Assembly (NCBI RefSeq): GCF_003751225.1
Contig: NZ_RJKE01000001.1
Coordinates: 9,300,001-9,364,000, forward strand
Length of the DNA: 64,000 nt
Source: Actinocorallia herbida
GTDB taxonomy: Bacteria > Actinomycetota > Actinomycetes > Streptosporangiales > Streptosporangiaceae
Direction of reading: 5' to 3'
The notes beneath the pieces are model-generated. The model worked only from the letters and a program-made list of their open reading frames with translations. It did not search any database and was not told where the DNA came from. Each line of letters opens with the position of its first letter. Position 1 is the stretch's first letter. Below, piece by piece: positions 50,453-59,714 of the stretch. The position numbers and the translations under genes were made by a program.

Positions 50453-51193
50453 ATGGCGACGCAGGTGACCTCCCGGCAGAGGGCGAAGCGGTTCCAGGAC
50501 GAGACACGGCTCGGCCTCGTACGGCGCGCCCGGCGGATGAACCGGACGCTGGGCGCGACCTACCCGGACGCGCACTGCGAGCTGAACTTCACGAACCCGT
50601 TCCAGCTCCTGGTGGCCACGGTGATGTCGGCCCAGACGACGGACTCCCGGGTGAACCTGACCACCCCCGCGCTGTTCGCCAAGTATCCGACCCCGGACGA
50701 TCTCGCGGCCGCCGACCCCGAGGACGTCGAGACGATCATCAAGCCGACCGGTTTCTTCCGCGCCAAGACCAAGTCGATCATGGGCCTCTCCGCGGCGATC
50801 CGCGACAGGTTCGACGGCGAGGTCCCGGGCCGCCTCGCCGACCTCGTCACCCTCCCCGGTGTCGGACGCAAGACCGCCAACGTGGTCCTCGGCGACGCGT
50901 TCGGGGCGCCGGGGCTGACGGTGGACACGCATTTCGGGCGGGTCGTGCGGCGGTTCGGGTGGACGGAGGAGGACGATCCGGTCAAGGTCGAGGCCGAGAT
51001 CGCCGGGATGTTCCCGAAGAAGGACTGGACGCTCCTGTCGCACCGGCTGATCTGGCACGGGCGGCGTCGCTGCCACGCCCGTCGGCCCGCCTGCGGGGCC
51101 TGCCCCCTCGCTCAGGACTGCCCGTCCTTCGGCCTCGGCCCCACCGATCCGGAGGTCGCCCGCAAGCTCATCCGCGACCGTTCCTTCGCCTGA
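50453..51193 (+). CDS. nth: Endonuclease III
   Basis: A 246-residue base-excision repair glycosylase/AP lyase. [19 protein letters not shown] starts the core. The helix-hairpin-helix [20 protein letters not shown] includes the catalytic Lys, followed by [13 protein letters not shown] with catalytic Asp. The 4Fe-4S cluster cysteines are [17 protein letters not shown]. The start ATG 50453 has no strong ribosome site; GGAGAAGG lies about 40 bp up. Repairs oxidised pyrimidines. Confidence 0.93.
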   Translation: MATQVTSRQRAKRFQDETRLGLVRRARRMNRTLGATYPDAHCELNFTNPFQLLVATVMSAQTTDSRVNLTTPALFAKYPTPDDLAAADPEDVETIIKPTGFFRAKTKSIMGLSAAIRDRFDGEVPGRLADLVTLPGVGRKTANVVLGDAFGAPGLTVDTHFGRVVRRFGWTEEDDPVKVEAEIAGMFPKKDWTLLSHRLIWHGRRRCHARRPACGACPLAQDCPSFGLGPTDPEVARKLIRDRSFA

Positions 51194-51222
51194 CGGGGCA
51201 GGGCTAGGATCCTCCTGCGCTC

Positions 51223-53373
51223 GTGGGGGGATGTCGGGATCCAGTGGCTTTCAGGGGACGTGTCGGCGGTGCCGCGGCTTCCGCGCGGGTGACCGTCGTC
51301 CTGGTGCTGCTGAGCTTCTGCGCCGTCTATGTGCTGGCCGCCCCGAGCCGCGCACCGGGCGCGTGGGGCGCCGCGCTCGCCATCGCCGCCGTGCTGGCGC
51401 TCTTCGTGCTCCAACTACGGCACGTGCTCTACCGATGGCCGGGGCCGGTGCCCTTGGCGCTCCAGGTGGTCCTCACCTTCACCGCCGTGCTTTGCCTCGA
51501 CGTTTCCGTGGGACTCTTCGGCCTCCTCGCGGGTTCCCTGCTGCTCACCGAAGGCCGCGCGGCGAAGGCCGGGGCGCTGCTGATGGCCTCCGCCGCCTTC
51601 CCCGTGGCGGCCCTGCGCAGCGGCGTCGGCGCCACCGCGCTGGACTCGGCGGTCACCGCGGCGATCATGGCCCTCGTCGTCTACGGGCTGACCCGCCTCG
51701 CCGCCCAGGTCGAGGCGGTCGCGGCGGCCCGGCTGACCGCGGCCGGCAACGCCGCCGCGGAGGAGCGCCTGCGCATCGCCGAAGAGCTGCGCGGACGGCT
51801 CGACGCCGGGCTCGCGGCACTCGCGCGGGAGGCGGCGCGGCCCGGGCCGACCGCGGCCTCGCTCGGCGCGCTGCTCGCCGACGCGCGTGCCGCCCTCGCG
51901 GCGGTCCGCACGACGGCCGCGGAGTTCCGCGGCCTCTCACTGGCCCCCGAGGTGTCCGCGGCCCGGACGCTGCTCGCCGCCGCGGGCATCGAGGCGCGGG
52001 TCGGCGTGGGCCACACCGAGCCGCTCGGCGCGACCGGGTCCCTCTTGGCCGCCGCCTTGCGCGAGGCGGTCACCCGGGTGGTCGCCGAGGGCACCGCCCG
52101 GGTCTGCGCCATCGAGACCGAGCACCGCGACGGTCGCGTCGTCCTGCGGGTGAGCGACGACGGCGTCCGCGCCGCGGAAAGGCCCGCGAGCGCCCTCGAC
52201 GGGCTCGCGGAACGGCTCCGGAAGGCGGGCGGGACCCTTACCTCGGAGCTGGGCGCCGACGGCCGGTTCACGGTGGAGGCGTCCGCTCCCGTCACGGAGG
52301 GGGCGCTCCCGTCCGTCGACCGTGCGTCCGCACGGCTTTCGGTGGTGCTGCTGGCCACCGTCCTTGTGGGGTTCTGCTTCAAGGGGCTCTTGCAGACGCC
52401 GCTGTACCTGATGCCTTACGCGGTCGTCCTGCTCGTCGCCGTCTGCGCCGTGCAGCTCGGCTGGATGCGCGGCTACCGCAGGACGGCTTCCGTGCTCCTC
52501 CTGCAAGGCGCGTTGAGCTTCCTGCCTTTGCCCTGGCTCGGCGTCTCCTGGGTGGGCGCTCCCGGCTTCTTCGCGGGATCGCTGCTCATCGCCTTGCCGC
52601 CCGCGGCGGCGTGGTCGCTCACGGCACTGGTCATGGCCGTGGTCGCGGGGGCGGCGGCACTCCTCGGGCAGCCCGCGCCCGTCGTGGTGAACCTCGCCGT
52701 GAGCGTCCTGGTGACGGGTGTCGTGGTGCGCGGGCTCGTCCTGCTCGCCCGGCAGGTGCGGGAGCTGCGGGCCGCGGGGGAGGGGATGGCCCGCGCCGCG
52801 GCCCTCCAGGAGCGGTTGCGTGCGGCCCGGGACCTGCACGACCTGCTCGGTCACAACCTCGCCGCGGTCCTGCTCAAGTGCGAGGTGGCCGCCCGGCTGC
52901 TGGAGGCCGACCCGCCGCGGGCCCGCGCGGAGCTCGACGCCGCCGCCGGGCTCGCCGAGCGCGCCCGCGCCGATCTCCGCGGGGCCGCGGGGACGGCGCG
53001 AACACCCCTGCTGGTCGAGGAACTGGAGTCGGCCCGCGCGGTGCTGGAGACGGCGGGGATCGTCGTGGCGGTCAGGGACGGCGGTCCGGTGCCGGATCGG
53101 ACCGCGGCCGTGCTGGGCCCCGTACTGCGCGAGGCGGTGACCAACGTGCTCAAACACGGCGCGGCGGGCCGCTGCGAGATCACCGTGGCGTCCGGGCCGG
53201 GGCCCGTCCGCCTCGAAGTGGCCAGCGACGGGCTTGATCCGGCCGCACGGCCCGGCCCGCCCGGCGCGGGCCTGGGCAACCTCGCCACCCGCCTCGCGGC
53301 GCAGGGCGGCGCGCTCAGCGTCAGCCGGGACGGCCGGTGGTTCAGGCTGGCGGCCGAGCTGCCGCCCTCCTGA
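51223..53373 (+). CDS. Fused tandem NarL-type histidine kinase, first module degenerate
   Basis: A 716-residue protein of two like halves. Each half has about five membrane helices, a HisKA_3-type dimerisation helix and a HATPase domain. In the second half the phospho-acceptor motif is intact, RAARDLHDLLGHNLAAVLLK, with the N box LREAVTNVLKHG and GAGLGNLATRL. In the first half the matching stretch is RIAEELRGRLDAGLAAL, with the His lost, and the N box and G-box are weak (LREAVTRVVAEG, LDGLAERLRKAGG). So only the C-terminal module should autophosphorylate, and the first may act as a built-in sensor or dimer partner. The GTG at 51223 or 51244 starts it. It is convergent with its likely regulator at 53378. 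Confidence 0.82.
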   Translation: MGGCRDPVAFRGRVGGAAASARVTVVLVLLSFCAVYVLAAPSRAPGAWGAALAIAAVLALFVLQLRHVLYRWPGPVPLALQVVLTFTAVLCLDVSVGLFGLLAGSLLLTEGRAAKAGALLMASAAFPVAALRSGVGATALDSAVTAAIMALVVYGLTRLAAQVEAVAAARLTAAGNAAAEERLRIAEELRGRLDAGLAALAREAARPGPTAASLGALLADARAALAAVRTTAAEFRGLSLAPEVSAARTLLAAAGIEARVGVGHTEPLGATGSLLAAALREAVTRVVAEGTARVCAIETEHRDGRVVLRVSDDGVRAAERPASALDGLAERLRKAGGTLTSELGADGRFTVEASAPVTEGALPSVDRASARLSVVLLATVLVGFCFKGLLQTPLYLMPYAVVLLVAVCAVQLGWMRGYRRTASVLLLQGALSFLPLPWLGVSWVGAPGFFAGSLLIALPPAAAWSLTALVMAVVAGAAALLGQPAPVVVNLAVSVLVTGVVVRGLVLLARQVRELRAAGEGMARAAALQERLRAARDLHDLLGHNLAAVLLKCEVAARLLEADPPRARAELDAAAGLAERARADLRGAAGTARTPLLVEELESARAVLETAGIVVAVRDGGPVPDRTAAVLGPVLREAVTNVLKHGAAGRCEITVASGPGPVRLEVASDGLDPAARPGPPGAGLGNLATRLAAQGGALSVSRDGRWFRLAAELPPS

Positions 53374-53377
53374 GCGG

Positions 53378-53983
53378 TCACAGCCAGCCGGCCTCCACGG
53401 CCACGCGCACCGCGTCGGTGCGGTTGCGCGCGCCGAGCTTGGCGACGATCGCGGTGAGGTGGTTGCGGACGGTCCCGGCGGAGAGGAAGAGCGAGCCCGC
53501 GATCTCCGCGGCGTCGGCTCCGGCGGCGGCCAGCCGCAGGACATCGGTCTCGCGCGGCGTCAGAGGGTTGTCGGCGAGGTCCCACGCGGCGACGGCGAGC
53601 TCCGGGTCGAGCACCCGGCGGCCCTGCGCCACGTCGCGGATGGCGGCGGCCAGCCGGTCCGGAGGCGCCGTCTTCAGCAGGAACCCCGTGACGCCCGCGG
53701 ACAGCGCGCGCTTGAGGTGGCCAGGCTTGCCGTGGCCGGTGAGCAGGAGGATCCGGCAGCCGGGCAGCCGATCGCGGAGCCGTTCGCTCGCGCCGAGGCC
53801 GTCCAGGACGGGCATGTCGATGTCCATGACCGCCACGTCGGGCCGCTCCACCAGCGCCCGCGCCACCGCCTCCTCGCCCGTGGCGGCCTCGGCGACGACC
53901 TCCAGGTCGGGCTCCAGGCCGAGCAGGGTCACCAGGGCGGCGCGGACCACGTGCTGGTCTTCGGCGAGCAGCAGACGGATCAC
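53378..53983 (-). CDS. NarL/LuxR-type response regulator
   Basis: A 201-residue regulator. The receiver has LLLAEDQHVVRAAL (acidic pocket), DVAVMDIDMPVLDG (phospho-Asp about 53), LLLTGHG and LLKTAPPD (conserved Lys). The LuxR helix-turn-helix is LTPRETDVLRLAAAGADAAEIAGSLFLSAGTVRNHLTAIVAKLGARNR (read in sections). It ends 4 bp beyond the kinase stop in the opposite direction. The ABC pair starting at 54061 is the likely target promoter, since it is divergent from this gene. Confidence 0.88.
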   Translation of the reverse strand: MIRLLLAEDQHVVRAALVTLLGLEPDLEVVAEAATGEEAVARALVERPDVAVMDIDMPVLDGLGASERLRDRLPGCRILLLTGHGKPGHLKRALSAGVTGFLLKTAPPDRLAAAIRDVAQGRRVLDPELAVAAWDLADNPLTPRETDVLRLAAAGADAAEIAGSLFLSAGTVRNHLTAIVAKLGARNRTDAVRVAVEAGWL

Positions 53984-54060
53984 GTCACGACCCTACCCAT
54001 GACGAGGTCATGGGTGATCGATGACGGCGTCCCTGTCTCGGCGACCCCCCTTTGACCAGC

Positions 54061-54825
54061 ATGGAAGGCATGAGCGACAGGGTGAGGGCGGCCACGGGAC
54101 ACGCGGTGGCGCTCGACGGGGTGAGCAAGGTCTACGGCAAGGGCAGAAGGGCGGTCGCGGCGCTGCGGGACGTCACGGTCGGGCTGCCCCGGGGGCGTTT
54201 CACGGCGGTGATGGGGCCCTCCGGCTCCGGCAAGAGCACGTTCCTCCACTGCGCGGCGGGACTCGACCGCGTCAGTTCCGGGAAGGTCCGGCTCGGCGCT
54301 ACCGACCTGACGAGGATGGACGAGAAGAGGCTGACGATTCTGCGGCGCGAAAGGATCGGGTTCGTCTTCCAGGCGTTCAATCTCGTCCCGTCCTTGACCG
54401 TCAGGGACAACGTCACTCTTCCGCTGCGTCTCGCGGGCGCGAGGATCGACCGCGAACGCGTCCGGGAGATCCTCGCCCGGGTGGGCCTGGAAGGCAGGGC
54501 CGGGCACCGGCCCGGCGAGCTGTCCGGCGGGCAGCAGCAGCGGGTGGCGATCGCGCGGGCGCTCGTCGCCGACCCCGAGGTGCTCTTCGGCGACGAGCCG
54601 ACCGGCGCCCTGGACACCATGACGGCGCGCGAGGTGCTGACGCTGCTCCGCCGGACCGTCGACGAACTGGGCCAGACCGTCGTCATGGTCACCCACGACC
54701 CCGTGGCGGCCTCCTACGCCGACGCGGTGCTGTTCCTGGCCGACGGGCGGATCGTCGACACGCTCGCGGCGCCGACCGCCGGACAGGTCGCCGACCGCAT
54801 GACGAAGCTGGGGGCCTGGGCGTGA
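54061..54825 (+). CDS. MacB/LolD-type ABC transporter ATP-binding protein
   Basis: About 254 residues: Walker A GPSGSGKSTFLH, Q-loop FVFQAFNLVPSL, signature LSGGQQQRVAIARAL, Walker B VLFGDEPTGALD and H-loop VMVTHDP. The LFGDEPTGALD and FNLVPSLTVRDN forms place it with MacB/LolD/FtsE-like mechanotransmission transporters. The start is ATG 54061 or 54070; there is no good ribosome site, so it may be leaderless. Its stop overlaps the permease GTG (GTGA). Confidence 0.88.
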   Translation: MEGMSDRVRAATGHAVALDGVSKVYGKGRRAVAALRDVTVGLPRGRFTAVMGPSGSGKSTFLHCAAGLDRVSSGKVRLGATDLTRMDEKRLTILRRERIGFVFQAFNLVPSLTVRDNVTLPLRLAGARIDRERVREILARVGLEGRAGHRPGELSGGQQQRVAIARALVADPEVLFGDEPTGALDTMTAREVLTLLRRTVDELGQTVVMVTHDPVAASYADAVLFLADGRIVDTLAAPTAGQVADRMTKLGAWA

Positions 54826-57239
54826 GGTTCCTGGTCCTGAACTCGCTGCGGTACCGCAAGTCGGCCTTCGCGGGCGCCTTCGTCGCCCTTTTCTGCGCGG
54901 CGGCCTTGGTGTCGGCCTGCGCGACGCTCATGGACACCGGCCTGCGCGGCTCGGTCGCGCCCGAGAGGTACGCCGGGACCCCCGTCGTCGTCTCCGGCGA
55001 TCTGAGCATCGACCTCGTCAAGCAGAAGAAGGACAAGACGAAGATCAAGCACAAGGCCGTGACGGAAAGGCCGTGGCTGCCCCTTGAGGTCGCGGACAGG
55101 CTGCGTACCGTACCGGGCGTATCCGAGGTCGTCCCCGAGGTGGAGATACCCGTCTACCTTGAGCGCGGGTCGGGTGAGCGTTCCTGGGGGCACTCGTGGG
55201 ACTCGGCCGTCCTCACCCCGTTCACGATCGGGGAAGGAAGGGAGCCGCGGAGGTCCGGAGAGATCGCGGTCGACGGAGGGGCGGTACCGGGCGACGTCCT
55301 TACCGTGCGCACTCCGACGGGAACGCGCGACTACACCGTCGTCGGAGTGACCGCTCAAAGGCTGGCCTCCCAGCGTTCGGTCTTCTTCGCGCCGGAGGAG
55401 GCGCCGGCCCTCGCCCGTCCGGGAATGGCCGCCGCGTTCGGCGTCTTCGGCGAGGTGTCCGCGGCGGACCTCCGGGCGGAGCTCTCCGGGACTGAAGCCG
55501 AGGTCCACACGGGCGACGCCAGGGGGAACGCCGAATTCCCCGACGCGAGCGCCGCCCGTACCCGGCTGATGAGCATGGGGGGAGCCCTCGCGGGCACCTC
55601 CCTCATCGTCGCCGTGCTGGCCGTCTCCGGGATCTTCGCGCTCGCCGGTCTTCAGCGCCGCCGGGAACTCGCCCTGCTGCGCGCGGTGGCCGCGACCCCG
55701 GCCCAGCTGAGCCGGATGCTGGGGCAGGAGGCGCTGATCGTCGCCCTCGCCGCCGCGGTGCCGGGCGCGTTGACGGGGCTTCTCCTCGCGGGGAGGCTGC
55801 ACGAGGCATTCGTCGATCTCGGGGCGATTCCGCCGAACCTGCCCCTGGTGACCGGCTTTCTTCCGGCGCCCGCCGCGATCGCCGGGAGCCTGGCGGCGGC
55901 TTGGGCGGCGGCCCGTCTGTCGGGGCGCAGGGCGGGCCGGGTCCGCCCGGTCGAGGCGCTGGGCGAGGCGGCCCCCGGCGGGTTCCGCATCGCGCCCCTG
56001 AGGGTCGCCGCGGGCGTCGCGGCGGCCGGCGGCGCCGTCGTCCTCACCCTGACGCTGTCGTCGGTGTCCACCGACCGCGGCGCGGGCCCGCTCACTCCGC
56101 TGACCGCGCTCGTCTGGAGCCTCGCGGCGGCCCTGCTCGGCCCGCTGCTCGTCCGGGTCGTCGCCGCCGTGATCGCGCCTCCCCTGCGCCGGACGGGCGC
56201 GGCGGGCCGGCTGGCGGCCGAGCAGCTGCGCACGGGCGCGGACAGGGCCGCCGCGGTGGTCGCGCCGCTGACCCTGGTCGTCGCGCTCGGCTGCACCCTC
56301 CTGGCCGCCGGAAGCACCCTCGACGAGGCCGCCGAGGACCAGTTGCGAGACGGGATCCGCGCCGGCCTCGTCGTCGGTCCCAAGGTTCCGGCGCAGGACG
56401 CGCAGGCGCTCCGGCGGATGCCGGGCGTGGAGGCGGTCACCGAGGTGGTGCGGACGACGGTGCGGACGGTCTCCTCGCCTTACCGTGCCCAAGGGGTCAC
56501 GCCCGAGGGGCTGGACAAGACGATGGACCTCCGCACGGTCGAAGGCTCCCTCGTGGACCTGCGTGAAGGCACGATGGCCGTCCAGGAGCGGCTCGGCATG
56601 GCGGTAGGCGACCTGGTGGAGATGGCGCTGGGGGACGGCACCCCGGTGACGGCGGAAGTCGTCGCGGTGTACAGGAGCGGACTGGGCTTCGCCCAAGTGA
56701 CCCTTCCCTACGCGACCGTCGCGGGCCATGTGGACGACCCGATGAGCGACTTCCTGCTGGTCGCGGGCCGGGGCATCACCGGCGCGGACATCTCCGCCGC
56801 GCTGGGCGGGTCGGTAGGCGCCGCGTCGCCTTCCGCGGCTCTGCCCGGGACTTCATCGGCCAACTACGTCGCCCTCGGGATGATCATCGCCTTCGCGGTG
56901 ATCTCGCTGGTCAACACACTCGCCGTGGCGACCCTCGGGAGGAGCAGGGAACTGGCGCTGCTGAGGCTGGTCGGCGCGACCAAGAGCCAGATCATGCGGT
57001 CGCTGGCCTGGGAGACGCTGCCACTGGCCCTGCTGGCGACGGGACTCGGCACCGCGATCGCCCTGGTCACGCTGAGCGCCTACGCCTCGGCGATGGCGGG
57101 CGGCGCACTCACCTTCCCCGGCACGACGTACGCCACGGTCGTCGCGGCAGGGGTGCTGCCGGCCTTCGCCGCGCTGCTGCTTGCGGGACGGGCGGCGCTG
57201 CGGCCGCGTCCCACTGACGCGCTGGGCTTCCGGGAATAG
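54822..57239 (+). CDS. FtsX-like ABC permease
   Basis: An 805-residue membrane protein with two FtsX domains. It has an N-terminal helix (residues 14-36), a large extracellular MacB-like domain (about 40-245, VPGVSEVVPEVEIPV, VGVTAQRLASQ), three helices (about 255-410), a second core with a further helix, periplasmic-like segment, and three C-terminal helices. Two-domain FtsX permeases with a coupled ATPase and a two-component system often export or sense antimicrobial peptides; that role is inferred. The GTG overlaps the ATPase stop. Confidence 0.85.
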   Translation: MRFLVLNSLRYRKSAFAGAFVALFCAAALVSACATLMDTGLRGSVAPERYAGTPVVVSGDLSIDLVKQKKDKTKIKHKAVTERPWLPLEVADRLRTVPGVSEVVPEVEIPVYLERGSGERSWGHSWDSAVLTPFTIGEGREPRRSGEIAVDGGAVPGDVLTVRTPTGTRDYTVVGVTAQRLASQRSVFFAPEEAPALARPGMAAAFGVFGEVSAADLRAELSGTEAEVHTGDARGNAEFPDASAARTRLMSMGGALAGTSLIVAVLAVSGIFALAGLQRRRELALLRAVAATPAQLSRMLGQEALIVALAAAVPGALTGLLLAGRLHEAFVDLGAIPPNLPLVTGFLPAPAAIAGSLAAAWAAARLSGRRAGRVRPVEALGEAAPGGFRIAPLRVAAGVAAAGGAVVLTLTLSSVSTDRGAGPLTPLTALVWSLAAALLGPLLVRVVAAVIAPPLRRTGAAGRLAAEQLRTGADRAAAVVAPLTLVVALGCTLLAAGSTLDEAAEDQLRDGIRAGLVVGPKVPAQDAQALRRMPGVEAVTEVVRTTVRTVSSPYRAQGVTPEGLDKTMDLRTVEGSLVDLREGTMAVQERLGMAVGDLVEMALGDGTPVTAEVVAVYRSGLGFAQVTLPYATVAGHVDDPMSDFLLVAGRGITGADISAALGGSVGAASPSAALPGTSSANYVALGMIIAFAVISLVNTLAVATLGRSRELALLRLVGATKSQIMRSLAWETLPLALLATGLGTAIALVTLSAYASAMAGGALTFPGTTYATVVAAGVLPAFAALLLAGRAALRPRPTDALGFRE

Positions 57240-57351
57240 GGAGCCGCGAGGATACCGGCGGGTAGTCTCACTGAGGGCGGCGGACCCCTGCGCGGGCCTG
57301 CCCGCCGGTGCCCATCGTGAATATTCTCGTCCCCAGGGGTGTTGCCCGAAC

Positions 57352-57990
57352 GTGATTCCTTCATGGCTCGATCTCTTCCGCGAACGGGCGCCGCACCTTC
57401 CGGTGCCCCCCTTCATGCGCCCTTCCCCGTCCGCGCGTCCGGCCGCCGTCCTGATCCTCTTCGGGGAGGGCCCTGACGGCCCCGACGTCCTGCTGCTGGA
57501 GCGCGCCGCGACGCTGAAGAAGCACGCGGGGCAGCCCGCCTTCCCCGGTGGCTCCCTCGACCCCGAGGACGGCGGCCCGGTGGGCGCGGCGCTGCGCGAG
57601 GCGCAGGAGGAGACGGGGGTGGAGCCGTCGGGCGTGGAGGTTCTGGGGGCCCTTCCGGAGCTCTACCTCTCGCGGAGCGACTTCCGGGTCACTCCCGTCG
57701 CCGGCTGGTGGCACACCCCTTGCGCGGTGTCTCCGGGCCATCCGGGGGAGGTCGCCTCCGTCTCCAGGGTGCCGATCGCCGAGCTCGTCGATCCGGACAA
57801 CCGGATCGCGCTGCGCGCCCCCGGCGGTTTCGTCGGACCGGCCTTCAAGGTGCGGGACATGCTGGTCTGGGGCTTCACGGCGGGTCTGCTCACCAATGTC
57901 CTGGACGCCGGAGGCTGGGCGGTGCCTTGGGACGAGACCCGGGTGGAGGACCTTCCCCCAGAAGTCCTCAATCTGGCCGCACGGGGATGA
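57352..57990 (+). CDS. NUDIX hydrolase, CoA-pyrophosphatase-like (NudL-type)
   Basis: A 212-residue protein: PAAVLILFGEG..VLLLERAATLKKHAGQPAFPGGSLDPEDGG, followed by AALREAQEETGVEPSGVEVLG. The LKKHAGQxAFPGG run before the Nudix box (UPF0035 type) and the REAQEETG core point to coenzyme A diphosphatases. The C-terminal APGGFVGPAF-W-G pattern supports this. GTG 57352 has an AGGGGT 11 bases upstream. It precedes the MarP-like gene by 85 bp. Confidence 0.82.
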   Translation: MIPSWLDLFRERAPHLPVPPFMRPSPSARPAAVLILFGEGPDGPDVLLLERAATLKKHAGQPAFPGGSLDPEDGGPVGAALREAQEETGVEPSGVEVLGALPELYLSRSDFRVTPVAGWWHTPCAVSPGHPGEVASVSRVPIAELVDPDNRIALRAPGGFVGPAFKVRDMLVWGFTAGLLTNVLDAGGWAVPWDETRVEDLPPEVLNLAARG

Positions 57991-58075
57991 ATCACTCTGT
58001 ACGGTGACACGCCCGGTCACCATCTCGTCCCCTCAGGGGACTCTCAAAACGTGGATCTCCCGGTAGTTTGAAGCG

Positions 58076-59287
58076 GTGCTGGGCGACCACCTCCTTGATG
58101 TCATCCTGATCGTTCTGATCGTGCTCTTCGCCGTTTCTGGCTACCGGCAGGGTTTCATCGTCGGCCTGCTCAGCTTCGTCGGCTTCGTCGGCGGCGGCGT
58201 CCTCGGCGTGCTCATCGCGCCGCCGCTCGTCACCTGGGTCGTCGAAGGAGAGGCGCAGCAGGCGCTGCTGGCGATCGTCATCGCCTTCCTGGCCGCCACG
58301 TTCGGCCAGCTCATCGCCTCCTCGGCGGGCGCGGTACTGCGCAACCGGGTCACCGGCGACAGCGCGCGGGCCCTGGACGCGGCGGGCGGCGCCGTGGTGA
58401 GCGTGCTGTCGCTCATGCTGGTCGCCTGGTTCATCGGCGTCGTGCTGCTCGACCAGTCGCCGATCCGCGCGCTGTCCAGGCAGGTGCACAGCTCGGCGGT
58501 GCTGCGCGGCGTCGACCAGGCCATGCCGCTGGCCGCCGACCGGTGGGCCGAGTCGTTCGACAAGTTCGTCGGCGGCACCGACTTCCCGAAGGTCTTCAAC
58601 GGGCTCGGCGGCGAACCGCTGGTCGACGTGGGCCCGCCCGACAAGTCCGTCGAGTCCTCGCCCGCCCTGCTCAATGCCCGGCGCAGCATCGCCAAGATCG
58701 TCGGCACCGCGCCGGACTGCGCGACCGAACCGCGCCAGCGCCGGATCGAAGGCACCGGCTTCGTCTTCGCGCCCGAGCGGCTGATGACCAACGCGCACGT
58801 CGTCGCGGGCACCGAGGGGTCGCTGTCGATCCAGGTCGGCTCGCGCGAGTTCGAGGGTCGGGTCGTGCTCTACGACCCCTCGCGGGACGTCGCCATCATC
58901 CATGTGCCCGGCCTCCGCGCGAAGGCCCTGAAGTGGGACACCGAGGCCGAGCGGGGAGACGCCGCGGTCGTCGCGGGCTTCCCCAAGAACCGGCCCTACA
59001 CGGTGCGCGCCGCGAAGATCAGCTCGCGGCAGAAGGCCAAGGGCCCGGACATCTACCGCAGCAGCCAGGTCACCCGCGAGATCTACTCCCTGCGCGGCAC
59101 GGTCGAACCCGGCAACTCCGGCGGCCCGCTGCTCACCGAGGAGGGCGCGGTCTTCGGCGTCATCTTCGCCGCCGCGATGTCCGACCAGGACACCGGTTAC
59201 GCCCTGACCGCCGACGAGGTCATGCCGGACGCGACGGCCGGGCGGGACGCGACGAGGCCCGCCGACACCCACGAGTGCGCCGACTGA
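58076..59287 (+). CDS. MarP-like CvpA/trypsin-like membrane serine protease
   Basis: A 403-residue protein. Four N-terminal helices (about 5-25, 30-50, 62-85, 103-127) form a CvpA-like domain. A PA-clan protease follows: GTGFVFAPERLMTNAHVVAG (His), YDPSRDVAIIHV (Asp) and EPGNSGGPLLTEEGAVFGVIFA (Ser, with the GNSGGP oxyanion loop). Two cysteines (DCATEP and HECAD) may form the redox disulfide known in MarP. In mycobacteria MarP protects against acid and oxidative stress from the envelope. GTG start 58076. Confidence 0.9.
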   Translation: MLGDHLLDVILIVLIVLFAVSGYRQGFIVGLLSFVGFVGGGVLGVLIAPPLVTWVVEGEAQQALLAIVIAFLAATFGQLIASSAGAVLRNRVTGDSARALDAAGGAVVSVLSLMLVAWFIGVVLLDQSPIRALSRQVHSSAVLRGVDQAMPLAADRWAESFDKFVGGTDFPKVFNGLGGEPLVDVGPPDKSVESSPALLNARRSIAKIVGTAPDCATEPRQRRIEGTGFVFAPERLMTNAHVVAGTEGSLSIQVGSREFEGRVVLYDPSRDVAIIHVPGLRAKALKWDTEAERGDAAVVAGFPKNRPYTVRAAKISSRQKAKGPDIYRSSQVTREIYSLRGTVEPGNSGGPLLTEEGAVFGVIFAAAMSDQDTGYALTADEVMPDATAGRDATRPADTHECAD

Positions 59288-59296
59288 CCCGGCCCG

Positions 59297-59713
59297 TCAC
59301 AGCCGCAGGTCGCGCTCGGACACGGCGGTCCGGCTGACCGCGGGGAGATCCAGCCCGAAAGAGGGGCCGGTGTACGCCGCCAGATCCCTCGTCGCGCGCG
59401 TGAAAAGGGCGTCAGCGCCCTTGGCGTTGCCTCGCCGCTCGTGGGTCAGGCCCACGGCGAGCTGGGCCAGCGCGCGCCACAGGGGCCGCTCCTCGGGAGG
59501 GCAGGACTTCCAGCGGGCCTCGAGGACCTCGTGCGCGTGGAACGGGCGGTCGGCGGCCAGCAGCCGGCGGGCCTCGGCGAGGGTGCCCGCGGCGTCGAGG
59601 TCGAGTTCGTCCGGCATCGTGGGGACGCCCTCGGCGCCGTACGGGAGCGGACGGCCGTAGGCGTCGCGGGGACGGGCGTTGCGGGGGCGTCCGCCGGTGT
59701 CGCGGTCGCGCAT
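59297..59713 (-). CDS. DUF309 protein
   Basis: A 138-residue protein with an Arg-rich start and a helical core: DLDAAGTLAEARRLLAADRPFHAHEVLEARWKSCPPEERPLWRALAQLAVGLTHERRGN (in parts). The FHAHEVLE-W motif is the DUF309 signature; biochemical role unknown. Starts at ATG 59713, 1 bp after the hydrolase stop, so the two are coupled. The terminal 14 residues (AVSRTAVSERDLRL) may be unstructured. Confidence 0.82.
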   Translation of the reverse strand: MRDRDTGGRPRNARPRDAYGRPLPYGAEGVPTMPDELDLDAAGTLAEARRLLAADRPFHAHEVLEARWKSCPPEERPLWRALAQLAVGLTHERRGNAKGADALFTRATRDLAAYTGPSFGLDLPAVSRTAVSERDLRL

Positions 59714-59714
59714 G

